The translations under genes were made by a program, and so were the position numbers. Shown here piece after piece: positions 1 to 9,020 of a stretch of 64,000 nucleotides of DNA (position 1 is the stretch's first letter; every line of letters starts with the position of its first letter). The DNA is taken from positions 1 to 64,000 of the forward strand of contig NZ_JADYVE010000012.1 of assembly GCF_020193655.1 (NCBI RefSeq). Reading direction: 5' to 3'. Source of the stretch: Ensifer sp. IC3342. GTDB taxonomy: Bacteria; Pseudomonadota; Alphaproteobacteria; Rhizobiales; Rhizobiaceae. A model generated the notes under the pieces. That model saw only the letters and a list, made by a program, of their open reading frames with translations, searched no databases and had not been told where the DNA came from.

Positions 1-146
1 GCATCGCTCGCTCTGGGCTGTGGTGACGATTTAAGGGATGACCAGCAGCAGCATCGGCACCGGGTGCCTTCAACCAGTGCATATCGTGACTGCGTTCGCC
101 TGTACGCCCCGGCGGTGCCATCGGCGCAGCACAGGCTGTGCCGACG
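1..146. other. window edge, no gene recognised
   Basis: No reading frame here resembles a known protein. The stretch lies downstream of the minus-strand DUF4334 gene. Confidence 0.4.
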
Positions 147-698
147 CTAGGCGGCCTCCTGACGCGAGGGGTCAGGCACTTTGACACGCTCGAGCTGGAA
201 GAAGAAGTGCCCGTCGTAGCCCTGTACGCTCATGACCCCTACCAATGTGTCGGTGTCGATCTTTCTGAAATGATCAGCAACAGGCTTCCTGTCATAGACC
301 ATTACCGCGCTGACGTTGCCGCGGAAGCGCATCATTCGCAACGAAGCGACTGGACCGGTCGCGCGCAGGTGCTTGATCAGGTGGGAGAAGAGATTCCTGG
401 CCGCTTCGGTACGGCCCAGTCGATGCAAGCGAAAGGCAAGTCCCAGCGGGATCGGTGACGGATCGATCGGCACAAGGCGGTCGCCGTCCTTCTTGAACAA
501 CAGGGCGTCGGCGCGCATGTCGGCGCGGAAGCGCTTTCCGTACCACCCCAGATTTTCGAGCACGCCATCGAACGGATGCCCCGTCGAGATTTCGCTTCCC
601 TTCCAAAGGCCGACCAAGTCGCCCGCGGGCACCGGATGCAGCCTGTCGAAATATGCGAAGGCCGCCTCTTCGGATGGGAATGTCAATCGGTCGATCAT
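147..698 (-). CDS. DUF4334 / GXWXG domain protein
   Basis: A 183-residue cytoplasmic protein of the DUF4334 type. The N-terminal half has the GLWKGSEI segment and the glycine- and tryptophan-rich region around NLGWYGKRF that characterise the GXWXG domain; the C-terminal half has MMRFRGNVSAVMVYDRKPV followed by the expected end of DUF4334. Its biochemical role is not established. The start was set at the ATG at 698 because it overlaps the stop of the upstream YedK-type gene as ATGA, which indicates translational coupling; a longer open frame upstream only reads through that gene. Family assignment is by recognition of conserved blocks, and the function remains unknown. Confidence 0.8.
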   Translation of the reverse strand: MIDRLTFPSEEAAFAYFDRLHPVPAGDLVGLWKGSEISTGHPFDGVLENLGWYGKRFRADMRADALLFKKDGDRLVPIDPSPIPLGLAFRLHRLGRTEAARNLFSHLIKHLRATGPVASLRMMRFRGNVSAVMVYDRKPVADHFRKIDTDTLVGVMSVQGYDGHFFFQLERVKVPDPSRQEAA

Positions 699-1297
699 CA
701 ATCGCTGCCTGACCTGACCGCCTCGACGTGGAGGCTTCCCTCGGGAAGCGGCCGCAGAAGCTCCCTCTCCGGCTTCGACAGGTCGAGCCAGTCCTTCCAA
801 TCCGGCGGGCGCAGAACCACGAGCTGGCGATTGTGGATGGGCGCGACATCAGGTCCGGGTTCCGTGGTCAGCATTGTAAACGACGCGGGCTGGTTTCCCT
901 GCCCTTCCCGCCAGAGTCCGGCGATCGCCATGAAAGGCGCGTCGTTCAGCGTGAACCGATGTTTGGCCTTCGGATACTTTGTACCGGTGAACTCGAAGAA
1001 GGCCGACGCCGGTATGAGGCATCGCCTGCTCTCTGCAAAGCCGCGCCCTTCGCTGCGGAAGTTGAAGACCGGCCCGCCCGTGCGCCCTTCCGGCGGCGGG
1101 AAGCCGAACGTCATCGGCACGAGTTCGACCACGTTACCATCTGCGGCTCTCATTACAGGTCCCGTATCGCCGATCCGGACATCGTCCGCCTGTGGGAGGT
1201 CGAGTTCCGTTTGATGCGGAGGGATGCTCAGCGCGAGCTCCTGCATCATTCTGCAGTATTCGGCATATCTGATGTGCTGCTCGTAGTCGTTACACAT
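698..1297 (-). CDS. SOS response-associated peptidase (YedK/HMCES family)
   Basis: A 199-residue SRAP-domain protein. Family members bind abasic sites in single-stranded DNA and form a thiazolidine crosslink through Cys2, shielding the lesion. The protein starts Met-Cys-Asn, so the catalytic Cys2 is exposed after methionine removal. Other family marks are NFRSEG, RRCLIPASAFFEF with the conserved Glu, and the ending PIHNRQLVVL, where the conserved histidine usually followed by Arg/Met-Pro appears as PIHNRQ. It is the first gene of a two-gene unit with the DUF4334 gene (ATGA overlap). No LexA box was identified upstream by eye. Family confidence is high. Confidence 0.92.
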   Translation of the reverse strand: MCNDYEQHIRYAEYCRMMQELALSIPPHQTELDLPQADDVRIGDTGPVMRAADGNVVELVPMTFGFPPPEGRTGGPVFNFRSEGRGFAESRRCLIPASAFFEFTGTKYPKAKHRFTLNDAPFMAIAGLWREGQGNQPASFTMLTTEPGPDVAPIHNRQLVVLRPPDWKDWLDLSKPERELLRPLPEGSLHVEAVRSGSD

Positions 1298-1534
1298 GCG
1301 GCATCAACGTAGCGCTCGTGATCAGGACGTCCAGTACGTCTGATGACTGCAATCAGAATGCCAGCGTGTGTCGGCTGACTTGCTGCTTTGCGCCAAAAGC
1401 AGGAGTTATCCCGGAAACGGTCAGTCTCCGCTCTCGGACCAATGCGGTCATTCCGGATATCGCCCGATGCACGCTATCGCTCGGCCGCTGGCGCGGGTAT
1501 TATCGGCGTCCTGGATTTCACCCGGTGGCTAAAA
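1298..1534. other. intergenic, degenerate sequence
   Basis: No gene seen. The stretch contains TGCGGTCAT at 1443-1451, a short motif that recurs in other gene-free stretches of this window. Confidence 0.4.
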
Positions 1535-1828
1535 TTGGATTTGCAGACCTTCAGAGATTCGATTGCTAAGCCACAGCCGCCCGCCGGCTTGAGCTCTGCC
1601 CTGCAGGCGCTGTGGTGGGATGCGAAGGGCAATTGGAAAAGGGCGCACGAGCGCGCGCAGGAGCACGACGATACGGCGGACATGCGTGTGCATGCCTACC
1701 TCCATCGCAAGGAAGGTGATCAATCGAACGCGGAATATTGGTATCGCCGCTGCGGCGCCGCACCGTCAATCTTAACGCTTGATGAGGAATGGGAAGAGTT
1801 GGCGCAGCGACTTTTGGAGCAAGGCTGA
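1535..1828 (+). CDS. conserved small hypothetical protein (about 97 residues)
   Basis: The C-terminal part has the pattern ALQALWWDAKGNWKRAHE, then VHAYLHRKEGDQSNAEYWYRR, then a terminal EWEELAQRLLEQG. This resembles a small soluble protein common in Rhizobiales that looks like a single helical-repeat unit; its function is unknown. Homologues as remembered begin with a short Met-x-x-x-x-FR stretch before the proline-rich segment, so translation probably starts at the TTG at 1535 or 1541. An ATG at 1388 lies in frame, but its extra residues look like non-coding translation. No convincing ribosome binding site is visible, so the gene may have lost its normal start. The C-terminal identity is firmer than the start. 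Confidence 0.55.
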   Translation: MDLQTFRDSIAKPQPPAGLSSALQALWWDAKGNWKRAHERAQEHDDTADMRVHAYLHRKEGDQSNAEYWYRRCGAAPSILTLDEEWEELAQRLLEQG

Positions 1829-2092
1829 GCCCTGCTCGACGCAGCGTGTGGTTCCGGCGCATTTGAGGCGACGAACGCATCCGCTCAGCTTCACTAGAAC
1901 CACGTCGAAGGCCCGGCTCGGTTGGCGAGCGGAAGTTCCCGTCCGTCCCTTCAACGGGGATAGGGCGCGCACAAGTGAACGTTGCGCACTCTAACGTTGG
2001 TTGTCGACCAAGGCCGGCCTCAAGCCAAATAGACATGGCAGCAATACGGCAGTAAAATTTGGACAATGGGTGCTAGGAAGGCGCCATTGCAT

Positions 2093-3856
2093 ATGGCCAA
2101 CGAATCCATCAGACGTCGGCTTGCTGCCATATTGGCCGCTGACGTGGTCGGTTACAGCCGGCTTATGGAGCGGGACGAGAAAAGCACCCACACGCTGCTC
2201 ATGGCGCGGTGGAAAGAGGTGCTGGAGCCGCTCGTCGCAATCCATCAGGGCCGCGTCTTCAAGCGGACCGGCGACGGCGTGTTTGTCGAATTCGGGAGCG
2301 CCGTCAACGCCGTCGAGTGCGCCGCGACCCTTCAGCAGGCCATGGCCGCCGCGAACAGAGACATGCCGGAAGACCGGGCTATCGTTCTCCGCGTCGGTGT
2401 TAACCTGGGCGACATCATGGTCGAGGACAGCGACCTCTATGGCGATGGGGTCAACGTGGCTGCGCGTCTCGAGACGCTCGCCAATCCCGGCGGCGTAGCG
2501 ATTTCGGACGGCGTCCACGAATATGTACATGGCCGCGTCGGCATCGATTTCGTCGACAGCGGCTATCACGAGGTCAAGAACATCGAGCGCCCGGTGCATG
2601 TCTGGAGCTGGTCGCCGAACGACCGCACGAACGATCCCATCAAGACTGCTGCCGAAACCCCGCCGCAGCTTCCAAAGAAGCCATCGATAGCCGTCCTGCC
2701 GTTCGATAACATGTCCGGCGACCCGGAGCAGGGTTATTTCGCCGATGGCATCACCGAGGACATCATCACCGATCTTTCCAAGGTTTCCGGCCTCTTCGTG
2801 ATCGCCCGGAATTCCTCTTTCGCCTACAAAGGCAAGACGCCGGACATCCGCAAGGTGAGCCGGGAACTCGGCGTCCGCTACATCCTTGAAGGCAGCGTGC
2901 GCCGGGCCACCGACCGAATCCGCATCAACGCCCAGATGATCGACGGTATGACCGGCGGTCATCTTTGGGCCGAGCGCTACGACCGCGGACTTGAGGATAT
3001 CTTTGCTGTTCAGGACGAGGTGACCCGCACTATCGTCAACGCGCTCAAGGTCAAGCTGACAGCCGGCGAAGAGGAGCGGCGCGAGAGCCGCGCCAAGGTC
3101 GATCCTGAAGCCTATGACCTGCTCGTCCGCGCCCGTCAGTCCATTCTGCACTTCAACTCCGTTTCGTCCTTGGAGGCGCGCAGCATGCTGGAGCGCGCCG
3201 TCGCCATCGATCCGGGGCTGGCGGCTGCCTATGCTTCGCTCTCGATCATCGCCTTGACCGAGTTCATCAACCAGTGGAACGGCGCGACGCCTGACAATCT
3301 CACACAGGCGTTCGAGCTGGCACATAAGGCAATCGACACGGACGATACCGAGCCGCAAGGCCATCACGCACTCTCGCTTGTTCTTGCCTTTATGCGGCGT
3401 CTGGATGAAGCGGAGCGCGCTGCAGAGCGGGCGATCGAACTCGACCCCAATTCGGCCAGCGTCTATACGGCACTTGGCGGTATAAGGGATTTCCAGGGTC
3501 GGCACGAAGACGCCCTGGCGCTGTATACACGGGCTCACCGGCTTGACCCACAATTCGACCTGTCGCTGCATTTCCTGGGGAGGGCGCTATTGAGCCTCGG
3601 GCGCTTTAACGAGGCCGAGATCGCCTTCAAGCGTCGGCTAACGCTTGCGCCGCGATCAGACATGACGCGCTTTTATCTCGCCTGTCTCTATGGTCGAATC
3701 GGGCGCCACGAAGAAGCGCGGCGCTATTGGCGTGAGGTACTGGAGGTTAACTCGAACTTTTCTGTCGATCACCTCAAGCGGGCTTTACCCTACCGGGATC
3801 CCGATCTGCTCGATCGACTGATGGACGGACTCCGCGACGCTGGTGTCTCCATCTAA
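2093..3856 (+). CDS. class III adenylate/guanylate cyclase with TolB-like and TPR modules
   Basis: A 587-residue protein. Residues about 8-180 form a class III nucleotide cyclase domain: LAADVVGYSRLM carries the first metal-binding Asp (D17), KRTGDGVFVEF the second (D61), and GDGVNVAARLE the conserved ending. A TolB-like N-terminal module follows from about 205 (IAVLPFDNMSGD, FADGITEDIITDLS, YILEGSVR), then TPR-type helices from about 370 to the end. Such proteins are numerous in rhizobia and are taken to make cAMP under control of the C-terminal modules; the signal is unknown. No membrane segment is seen, unlike the paralogue at 17.4 kb. The ATG at 2093 was chosen over one at 2066 because AGGAAGG precedes it and the residues after it match the family start. 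Confidence 0.9.
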   Translation: MANESIRRRLAAILAADVVGYSRLMERDEKSTHTLLMARWKEVLEPLVAIHQGRVFKRTGDGVFVEFGSAVNAVECAATLQQAMAAANRDMPEDRAIVLRVGVNLGDIMVEDSDLYGDGVNVAARLETLANPGGVAISDGVHEYVHGRVGIDFVDSGYHEVKNIERPVHVWSWSPNDRTNDPIKTAAETPPQLPKKPSIAVLPFDNMSGDPEQGYFADGITEDIITDLSKVSGLFVIARNSSFAYKGKTPDIRKVSRELGVRYILEGSVRRATDRIRINAQMIDGMTGGHLWAERYDRGLEDIFAVQDEVTRTIVNALKVKLTAGEEERRESRAKVDPEAYDLLVRARQSILHFNSVSSLEARSMLERAVAIDPGLAAAYASLSIIALTEFINQWNGATPDNLTQAFELAHKAIDTDDTEPQGHHALSLVLAFMRRLDEAERAAERAIELDPNSASVYTALGGIRDFQGRHEDALALYTRAHRLDPQFDLSLHFLGRALLSLGRFNEAEIAFKRRLTLAPRSDMTRFYLACLYGRIGRHEEARRYWREVLEVNSNFSVDHLKRALPYRDPDLLDRLMDGLRDAGVSI

Positions 3857-3912
3857 ATACGAAACGGGACAGACATGCGTCGTCAGCGGAGAGGAGTAAG
3901 GAAGCGATCGCG

Positions 3913-4734
3913 ATGAGACAACTCAGTGAAGAGGGCCGACGGACCCTGGGAGGGATTGCAGAGCGGTACGGGGTCAGCTTCGGCGCGGTGGAGCACCTTC
4001 TGATGGCGATTATCGCCGGACAGGCGACACAGGCCCAATTCAACCATCCCGATCTGGGTGGGATGGGGCAATGGTCGCAGGGCGGCATGATCATGGTCGG
4101 CGACATGTTCAACAATGCGCTGAAGGCGAAGGTGGCCGGGATTTGTTCCGAGCTTGCGGCCTTGGTGCGCGGCATGGATTTGCTGGGCCCGCAGACGTCG
4201 CGCCAGTCCCAATATCAAGGTCAGGGCGGCGGCGTCAGCCTGTTCGTGCCTGGCGCGCTGTCGGCTGGGAACTGGTGGCCCGAGGAGTTAGGGCATCCTG
4301 CCTCGACCGGGGCGCAGAATGACCTGCGCTATGCCTTTTTCCCGACAACCCGACGGCTGGCGATCGATATCGGCGGCCGGGTTACGGTCTATGACACGAA
4401 GGACCATCGCATTGGCGGGTTCTCGCAGCAGCAACGCGGCGACCAGTCGCTGAGCTTTACCTCTCAGCATGGGCTGGTGAAGATTTCCGAACTGGATGTG
4501 GTACCGCAGGGCGGCAAGGAACCAACGCCGGGTACCGGAACATCCGCCGCCACGGCTGCGCCGTTCGCATCGGAATCCGCCGAGCCACAAGGGGCACATC
4601 CAGCGCCGGAGGGGGTTCGGTCGGATGAGGACATCTTCGACAAGATCGAACGCCTCGCGGCACTTCATGCGAAAGGCATTCTCACGGATCAGGAATTCGA
4701 GGCCAAGAAGTCGGAGTTGCTCGGCCGACTATAG
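3913..4734 (+). CDS. SHOCT-domain protein
   Basis: A 273-residue protein. The C-terminal 35 residues form a SHOCT motif: DIFDKIERLAALHAKGILTDQEFEAKKSELL, a short amphipathic oligomerisation segment. The N-terminal two thirds (RRTLGGIAERYGVS, a glycine-rich middle, then DLRYAFFPTTRRLAIDIGGRVTVYD) look like a conserved domain found with SHOCT in other alphaproteobacteria, but its role is not known. A low-complexity Ala/Pro/Thr linker joins the two. GGAG near 3892 supports the start. It begins 57 bp after the cyclase gene on the same strand and may share its transcript. No signal peptide or membrane segment is seen. Confidence 0.8.
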   Translation: MRQLSEEGRRTLGGIAERYGVSFGAVEHLLMAIIAGQATQAQFNHPDLGGMGQWSQGGMIMVGDMFNNALKAKVAGICSELAALVRGMDLLGPQTSRQSQYQGQGGGVSLFVPGALSAGNWWPEELGHPASTGAQNDLRYAFFPTTRRLAIDIGGRVTVYDTKDHRIGGFSQQQRGDQSLSFTSQHGLVKISELDVVPQGGKEPTPGTGTSAATAAPFASESAEPQGAHPAPEGVRSDEDIFDKIERLAALHAKGILTDQEFEAKKSELLGRL

Positions 4735-4876
4735 CATCCGATGAACGGGGCTTGCCACCATCCTGTTCCCGATCGCCTAACAAGCGGGGTGTGTGACAAT
4801 CCGGATTCGACCCTTCTGCACAGCGTCCGTATCCGACCCCGTTGCGGTCATCCGTGAAGGAAACGAACGTCTTATT

Positions 4877-4957
4877 TGGTGAAGGTTTTTCGATGCGGGC
4901 CGACACAGGCCCAGCCGCGACCGTCACGCTACGGCCCGCATCGAAAAACCTTCACCA
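4877..4957. repeat. long perfect inverted repeat (26-bp arms)
   Basis: Arms at 4877-4902 and 4932-4957 are perfect reverse complements of 26 bp, separated by 29 bp. The arms contain GAAGGTTTTTCGATGCGGGC and its complement. As RNA this would be a very stable hairpin. It sits 140 bp after the SHOCT gene. No uridine tract follows either arm, so it is not a textbook intrinsic terminator. Confidence 0.9.
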
Positions 4958-5127
4958 TTGCTACCCTTAACCGATAGCCTGTGAATTTCCGGTGTTGGCC
5001 CGAAGCGGACTGTCAATTCGTCGCGCGGGGACGGCAGCTTTGCGCCCCTTATCGGTCATTGAGGCAGTTGGTGGCTCTGCCCGAAAGCGGCCATAGCATT
5101 GGTTCGACGCGGCGACTTCTGTGCGCC

Positions 5128-5346
5128 GATACTGTTGAAAAAGTCCGTTTTCTGCGACGTCTGATTTGTTGGAGGGCCGTAGAGGCCGACAAAGAAAATT
5201 GAGGTGGGGGACCTGCCAATTTTGCGATCAAGGAGCGTGTGAGCCGCGTAGCGGAATTGAGATTGCATTGAGCAGTAACATTCACTGAGATCGCGAATTG
5301 GCCGAATTTTCGGCGAGCCCCGAGTTTGGACTTTTTCAACAGTATC
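5128..5346. mobile_element. MITE-like or IS-derived element with 19-bp terminal inverted repeats
   Basis: GATACTGTTGAAAAAGTCC at 5128-5146 and its exact reverse complement at 5328-5346 bound a 219-bp stretch with no transposase. The tetranucleotide CGCC flanks both ends (5124-5127 and 5347-5350), as expected for a 4-bp target duplication. The size and lack of coding potential fit a non-autonomous element or an internally deleted insertion sequence. The parental IS family was not identified. Confidence 0.75.
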
Positions 5347-5507
5347 CGCCACAAGCGGACAAAGCAAAGAGCGTCGCTCCATGCCGCGGCAGACGGAGCC
5401 GGGAGAAAATTGACGTGCAAGATCGCCTGGGCGGAGCGTCAAGGTTTTCCACGAACTGTCTGAAAGATCAGCCGACTAACCGGGTCGTTGAAAAGACCGA
5501 CAGGAAC

Positions 5508-6350
5508 TCAGCTTTTCACAAAGTCCGCCGCGCCGAGGGGAACAGGTCTGTAGCCGTCGACGTCGGCGATGTCATACTCCCGACCCAGCTCTGCCGCGAC
5601 CAGGACACGCCCGGATTTCGACATCAGCGCAGGGTCCCGCCAAAGTCCGGCGATGACATGGCCGATGAACCTCGGGGACTCGGAGTTGGACAAGTCGAAA
5701 TATTCGGCGTTCTGCATGACGGCTTCGGTGCGTACCAGCCCGGGATAGAGTGCGACGGCGGCGACTTTATGTGGACGCAGTTCATGTGCGAAGTCCGCGG
5801 CCATCTTGTCGGCGGCGGCTTTGGCCACGCCATAGATCGCGTTGCCGTCGTAGAATTGAGCTGCCCAGAATGAAATATTGACGATCAGACCGCGCTGCGT
5901 CGAGATCATCGTCGGCGCCACTGCGCGCGACATCATGAAAGCCGCCCTCAGGGCGGTGCCGATCATTGCGTCCCACCGCCAGACGGACTGCTCCCAGAAA
6001 GGGCGCGGCCAGGTAAAATCGCCATCCTCGACCATGTTTTCATAGCCGGGCCATGCATTGTTCACCAGAATGTCCAGCCTGTTGGCGGCGCTGATCTCTT
6101 CAGCCACGCGCTCGGTTTCGGCGTCGTTGCTGTGGTCGCAATGATGAACGACCAGTCGTCCGGGTAATGCCGCAGCCTCAAGCGCAAGCCCCTCCAGCGA
6201 TCCCGCGCGTTTACCTCCCAGGCTTGCTTCCGCCTCGGAACGGGTCCTGCCGGTAACGTGGACCGTGGCTCCCTCGGCGAGCAGCGACAGCGCAATCCCG
6301 CGGCCGACACCGCGGCTTGCGCCCGTAACCAACGCGACGACATCTTTCAT
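5508..6350 (-). CDS. SDR family NAD(P)-dependent oxidoreductase
   Basis: A 280-residue classical short-chain dehydrogenase/reductase. The cofactor motif TGASRGVG lies at residues 9-16, NNAW at 97-100 stands in place of the usual NNAG, Ser160 precedes the catalytic pair Tyr173 and Lys177 (YGVAK), and LYPGLVRTE follows. The overall arrangement resembles the DHRS1-like subgroup, whose bacterial substrates are mostly unknown. GGGAGG nine bases before the ATG supports the start. Flanking genes give no pathway context: an IS-like remnant lies downstream and a gene-free stretch upstream. The substrate cannot be inferred. Confidence 0.88.
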   Translation of the reverse strand: MKDVVALVTGASRGVGRGIALSLLAEGATVHVTGRTRSEAEASLGGKRAGSLEGLALEAAALPGRLVVHHCDHSNDAETERVAEEISAANRLDILVNNAWPGYENMVEDGDFTWPRPFWEQSVWRWDAMIGTALRAAFMMSRAVAPTMISTQRGLIVNISFWAAQFYDGNAIYGVAKAAADKMAADFAHELRPHKVAAVALYPGLVRTEAVMQNAEYFDLSNSESPRFIGHVIAGLWRDPALMSKSGRVLVAAELGREYDIADVDGYRPVPLGAADFVKS

Positions 6351-6685
6351 ACTGGCTAGCCTCCCATACGATGGCTGTTGCGGCAGGGAACATCGGAATT
6401 TTGCTGCAGGCGAAAACGGATGCTTGCCGCATGAAACCCTAGGGAGCAGTCAAATACAATCTCGCGTAGACTGCCCGATTAGGGCCGACTGCCGCCATGG
6501 CACAGATGCGCCACAAGCTGACATGGACGTGGGCTAGTACAGACTGGCCCGGCCCGGAGCCCTTGATCGGCGCGAACGCTTCCGGCAGCCAGTTCGTGAC
6601 GAGCAAGCGCCGGACGCCCGGAGAGGGGATGGTCTTGCGGCAACACCACGATAAGCGATGAGCGCTAATTATTCTGCGAAAATAC
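6351..6685. other. intergenic, nothing recognised
   Basis: A 335-bp stretch between the SDR gene and the hydrolase gene. No conserved reading frame, RNA gene or clear regulatory element was seen on either strand. Confidence 0.4.
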
Positions 6686-7282
6686 CTAGGCTGGCTTGCG
6701 CACTCGACGAATATCTTGGGTGACCTCAGCCAGATCATTGTCGAGCTGGTGATCGCGGCCGCTGAGACGGCGCACGTGCGCTTGCGGGATTGCCTTTGCG
6801 TAGAGGTTGAGGTGCGTCATGGGCGTCGTCTCATCGGCGTCGCCTTGGTAGAGATAGATGGTGACACGGGCGAGCGGCCCGGCCCAATCCCGAGCAGGAA
6901 TGATGTCATCACTCGGCCAGCCGCCGTCTCCGACGAAAGGCGCGGCAATTAGGCAGATAGCGGCGATGTGTCTCAAGAGCTCAGGTTGCTTGGTGACCGC
7001 GTGGATCAGGATCGTTCCACCGATCGAATGGCCAACCAGAATGGCGCCATCGTCCAGTTTAGCGATTTCCTGTTCAAGCGCGGCGCTCCAGGCACTGAAG
7101 TTTGGCTCTTCCTCGTTCGGCATGCGCGGATAGCGGACGTTATAGCCCGGCCCTAGCCCCCGCCTAAGGCTGGCGACAAGCTTGTCGTCCCATTCGTCAT
7201 AAGTGCCCTTGCCGCCGCCCTGGACGAAGAGCACTTGCCCGACGTCAACCTTCTTTCTGACCTCTGTTGAATTGGTGGACAT
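6686..7282 (-). CDS. alpha/beta hydrolase (RBBP9/YdeN-like)
   Basis: A protein of about 198 residues. QVLFVQGGGKGTYDEWDDK is the typical N-terminal strand and oxyanion-loop region of small serine hydrolases of the RBBP9/YdeN type. GHSIGG is the nucleophile elbow with the catalytic Ser. GDADETTPMTHL carries the likely acid, and SGRDHQLDND contains the likely catalytic His. The substrate is unknown. The start was placed at the ATG at 7282 because family members begin close to the first strand; an in-frame ATG at 7330 would add 16 residues, and neither has a strong ribosome binding site. It lies alone between gene-free stretches. Confidence 0.8.
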   Translation of the reverse strand: MSTNSTEVRKKVDVGQVLFVQGGGKGTYDEWDDKLVASLRRGLGPGYNVRYPRMPNEEEPNFSAWSAALEQEIAKLDDGAILVGHSIGGTILIHAVTKQPELLRHIAAICLIAAPFVGDGGWPSDDIIPARDWAGPLARVTIYLYQGDADETTPMTHLNLYAKAIPQAHVRRLSGRDHQLDNDLAEVTQDIRRVRKPA

Positions 7283-7726
7283 TTCGTGGCCGCTGCGTTC
7301 ACCCGCTGATACCTGCGCCAATGCAACCATTTAAATGGGGCCTGACTGAGATTTGTGCCGGCAAACCGAGCATCGAGGTCGCGGGCGCGAGTCGTGATGC
7401 GGCAGCAGCAAGAGGTGTGCGGCTTCGGCAATGGTCCGCGCTCCGGCAGCCGGATGTGGACATTTCATCGGCGTGTCCGATGTCCGAAATGGGCTCTGTC
7501 ACGACGATGCCCCAGCCGCCGGGAATGTCCGCAATTCAAGCACGGCCGCTGGGAGCCGACTGGCTGGCGGCCCCAAAGCTGCCATAGCGAGCGGCTCCCA
7601 AGGTATCATCCTGCGGCCCGGCAAGCGCCGCTCGGCTGTCGCCCGCGTGATATGGAAGTGGTTCGATTTCAAGCGCAGTACCGTCACGCTGTTCGCTCCA
7701 AGAACGATAGTGGCTTGCCGCGATTT
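7283..7726. other. intergenic, nothing recognised
   Basis: A 444-bp stretch. Several open frames cross it on both strands, but none resembles a known protein. It may be degenerate former coding sequence. Confidence 0.4.
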
Positions 7727-8911
7727 TCAGTTCGCCGCAGATTCAGCAAACCTGATATCGTTCGCCGCTACTCTGCTAATCTGCCGGTACGTTATTTGAG
7801 CAATTACCAGCGCAAGCGCGATGAATGCGGCACCGATTAGACCGAGTTGGTACCGATCGAGCAATGTGATGCCGGCGGCACCAATCACGCCTGATGCGGA
7901 TACACCGACGTAGAGAGCCGCCGAGTTCAACCCCAACAGAAGCGATGCGGAACCGGGTGCCAAACTAATCAAGCGGTGTTGTTGTGGTACAAGCAGCCCC
8001 CAGCCACACACACCCCAGACAACGAGCGCCAGGGCCGAACTCCAAAGATGAGCCGTCGTCCATGGCAGCAACGCGAAATTGATGGCCGCAGCGGCAAGCG
8101 AGCCATTAATGGCAAGCCGGCTTCCAAAACGATCGGTGATATACCCCGCAGCGAAATTGCCGGCCGTCGCCGCGATTCCCCAGAGCAGGAGCAGCGCGGC
8201 CAACACGTCAGGCTGTCCGCCGGTGGCCCGATCAAAGGTCACGCCGACGTAAGTATAGACTGCAAAAAATCCGGAGTAGGCTACCAGCGTCGTCACCAGA
8301 GTGAGTGCGACGCGACTGTCCCTGAGTGGAACGAGGCGCTCACGCAGGGAAACTGCCGGCAGCGGAGGTATCGTCGGCAAAAACATGTAGACGCCAGCGC
8401 CGGCAATGAGTCCGACGGCGGTCACAAACCACATCGTGGTTCGCCAGTCGCCGAGCCCGCCTATAAACGTCCCAATCGGCGAACCCAGCGCCGTTGCAGC
8501 AGACAGGCCCGCAATCACGATCGCCAACGCTCTTGCACGTCGCTCCGGCGCGACAAGCGAGGCGCCGGTCGCCGTCGCTGTCGGACTAAACATCGCCGCG
8601 CCAACCCCTGCGATAAAGCGGCTCGCCAAGACCCACCCGATAGAAGGTGCGATTGCAGTAATGAGGTTGCCAAGTACGAACACCGCCATGCCGGTAAGCA
8701 ACAAGCGCTTTCGTGGCCAGTGTGCCGCTGCTGCCGCAATGACGGGAGAAAGCAGGGCGAAGCTCAAGGCGTATACAGTCACCATTTGGCCTGCGACCGC
8801 GATGGACACACCAAGGGATTCTGACACCTCCGGAAGAATTCCAGCAATGACAAAACTGTCAGTGCCGATAGCGAACATGCCGGTGGCAAGCACGACCAAG
8901 CGACGATCCAT
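7727..8911 (-). CDS. MFS transporter (DHA1/AraJ-like efflux family)
   Basis: A 394-residue inner-membrane protein with about twelve hydrophobic helices, starting MDRRLVVLATGMFAIGTDSFVIAG. Family marks are the motif-A-like WPRKRLLL after helix 2, SRFIAGVGAAMFSPTATA in helix 4, and the drug-efflux-type GLSAATALGSPIGTFIGG in helix 5. Members export drugs, sugars or other small molecules using the proton gradient; the substrate here is unknown. AAGGA before the ATG supports the start. It follows the TetR gene on the same strand with a gap of about 110 bp, so the pair is likely a regulator-efflux unit. Confidence 0.88.
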   Translation of the reverse strand: MDRRLVVLATGMFAIGTDSFVIAGILPEVSESLGVSIAVAGQMVTVYALSFALLSPVIAAAAAHWPRKRLLLTGMAVFVLGNLITAIAPSIGWVLASRFIAGVGAAMFSPTATATGASLVAPERRARALAIVIAGLSAATALGSPIGTFIGGLGDWRTTMWFVTAVGLIAGAGVYMFLPTIPPLPAVSLRERLVPLRDSRVALTLVTTLVAYSGFFAVYTYVGVTFDRATGGQPDVLAALLLLWGIAATAGNFAAGYITDRFGSRLAINGSLAAAAINFALLPWTTAHLWSSALALVVWGVCGWGLLVPQQHRLISLAPGSASLLLGLNSAALYVGVSASGVIGAAGITLLDRYQLGLIGAAFIALALVIAQITYRQISRVAANDIRFAESAAN

Positions 8912-9020
8912 GGAGATAATCCTTCGAAAAACCCGTCAACGGCAACCGTGAGATACGGGCCGCGGGAATACTGGGAAAAGGTTCAATGCCGTCGATTTTC
9001 GCTGACAGCTAGCTCGGGTT

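Noticed and set aside
1991-3571. A 526-codon open frame on the minus strand
   Set aside because: It lies antisense to the 2.1-kb cyclase gene and has no family pattern; long antisense frames are common at this GC content.
4877-4957. Calling the long inverted repeat an intrinsic terminator
   Set aside because: There is no uridine tract on either side and the 29-base loop is long.
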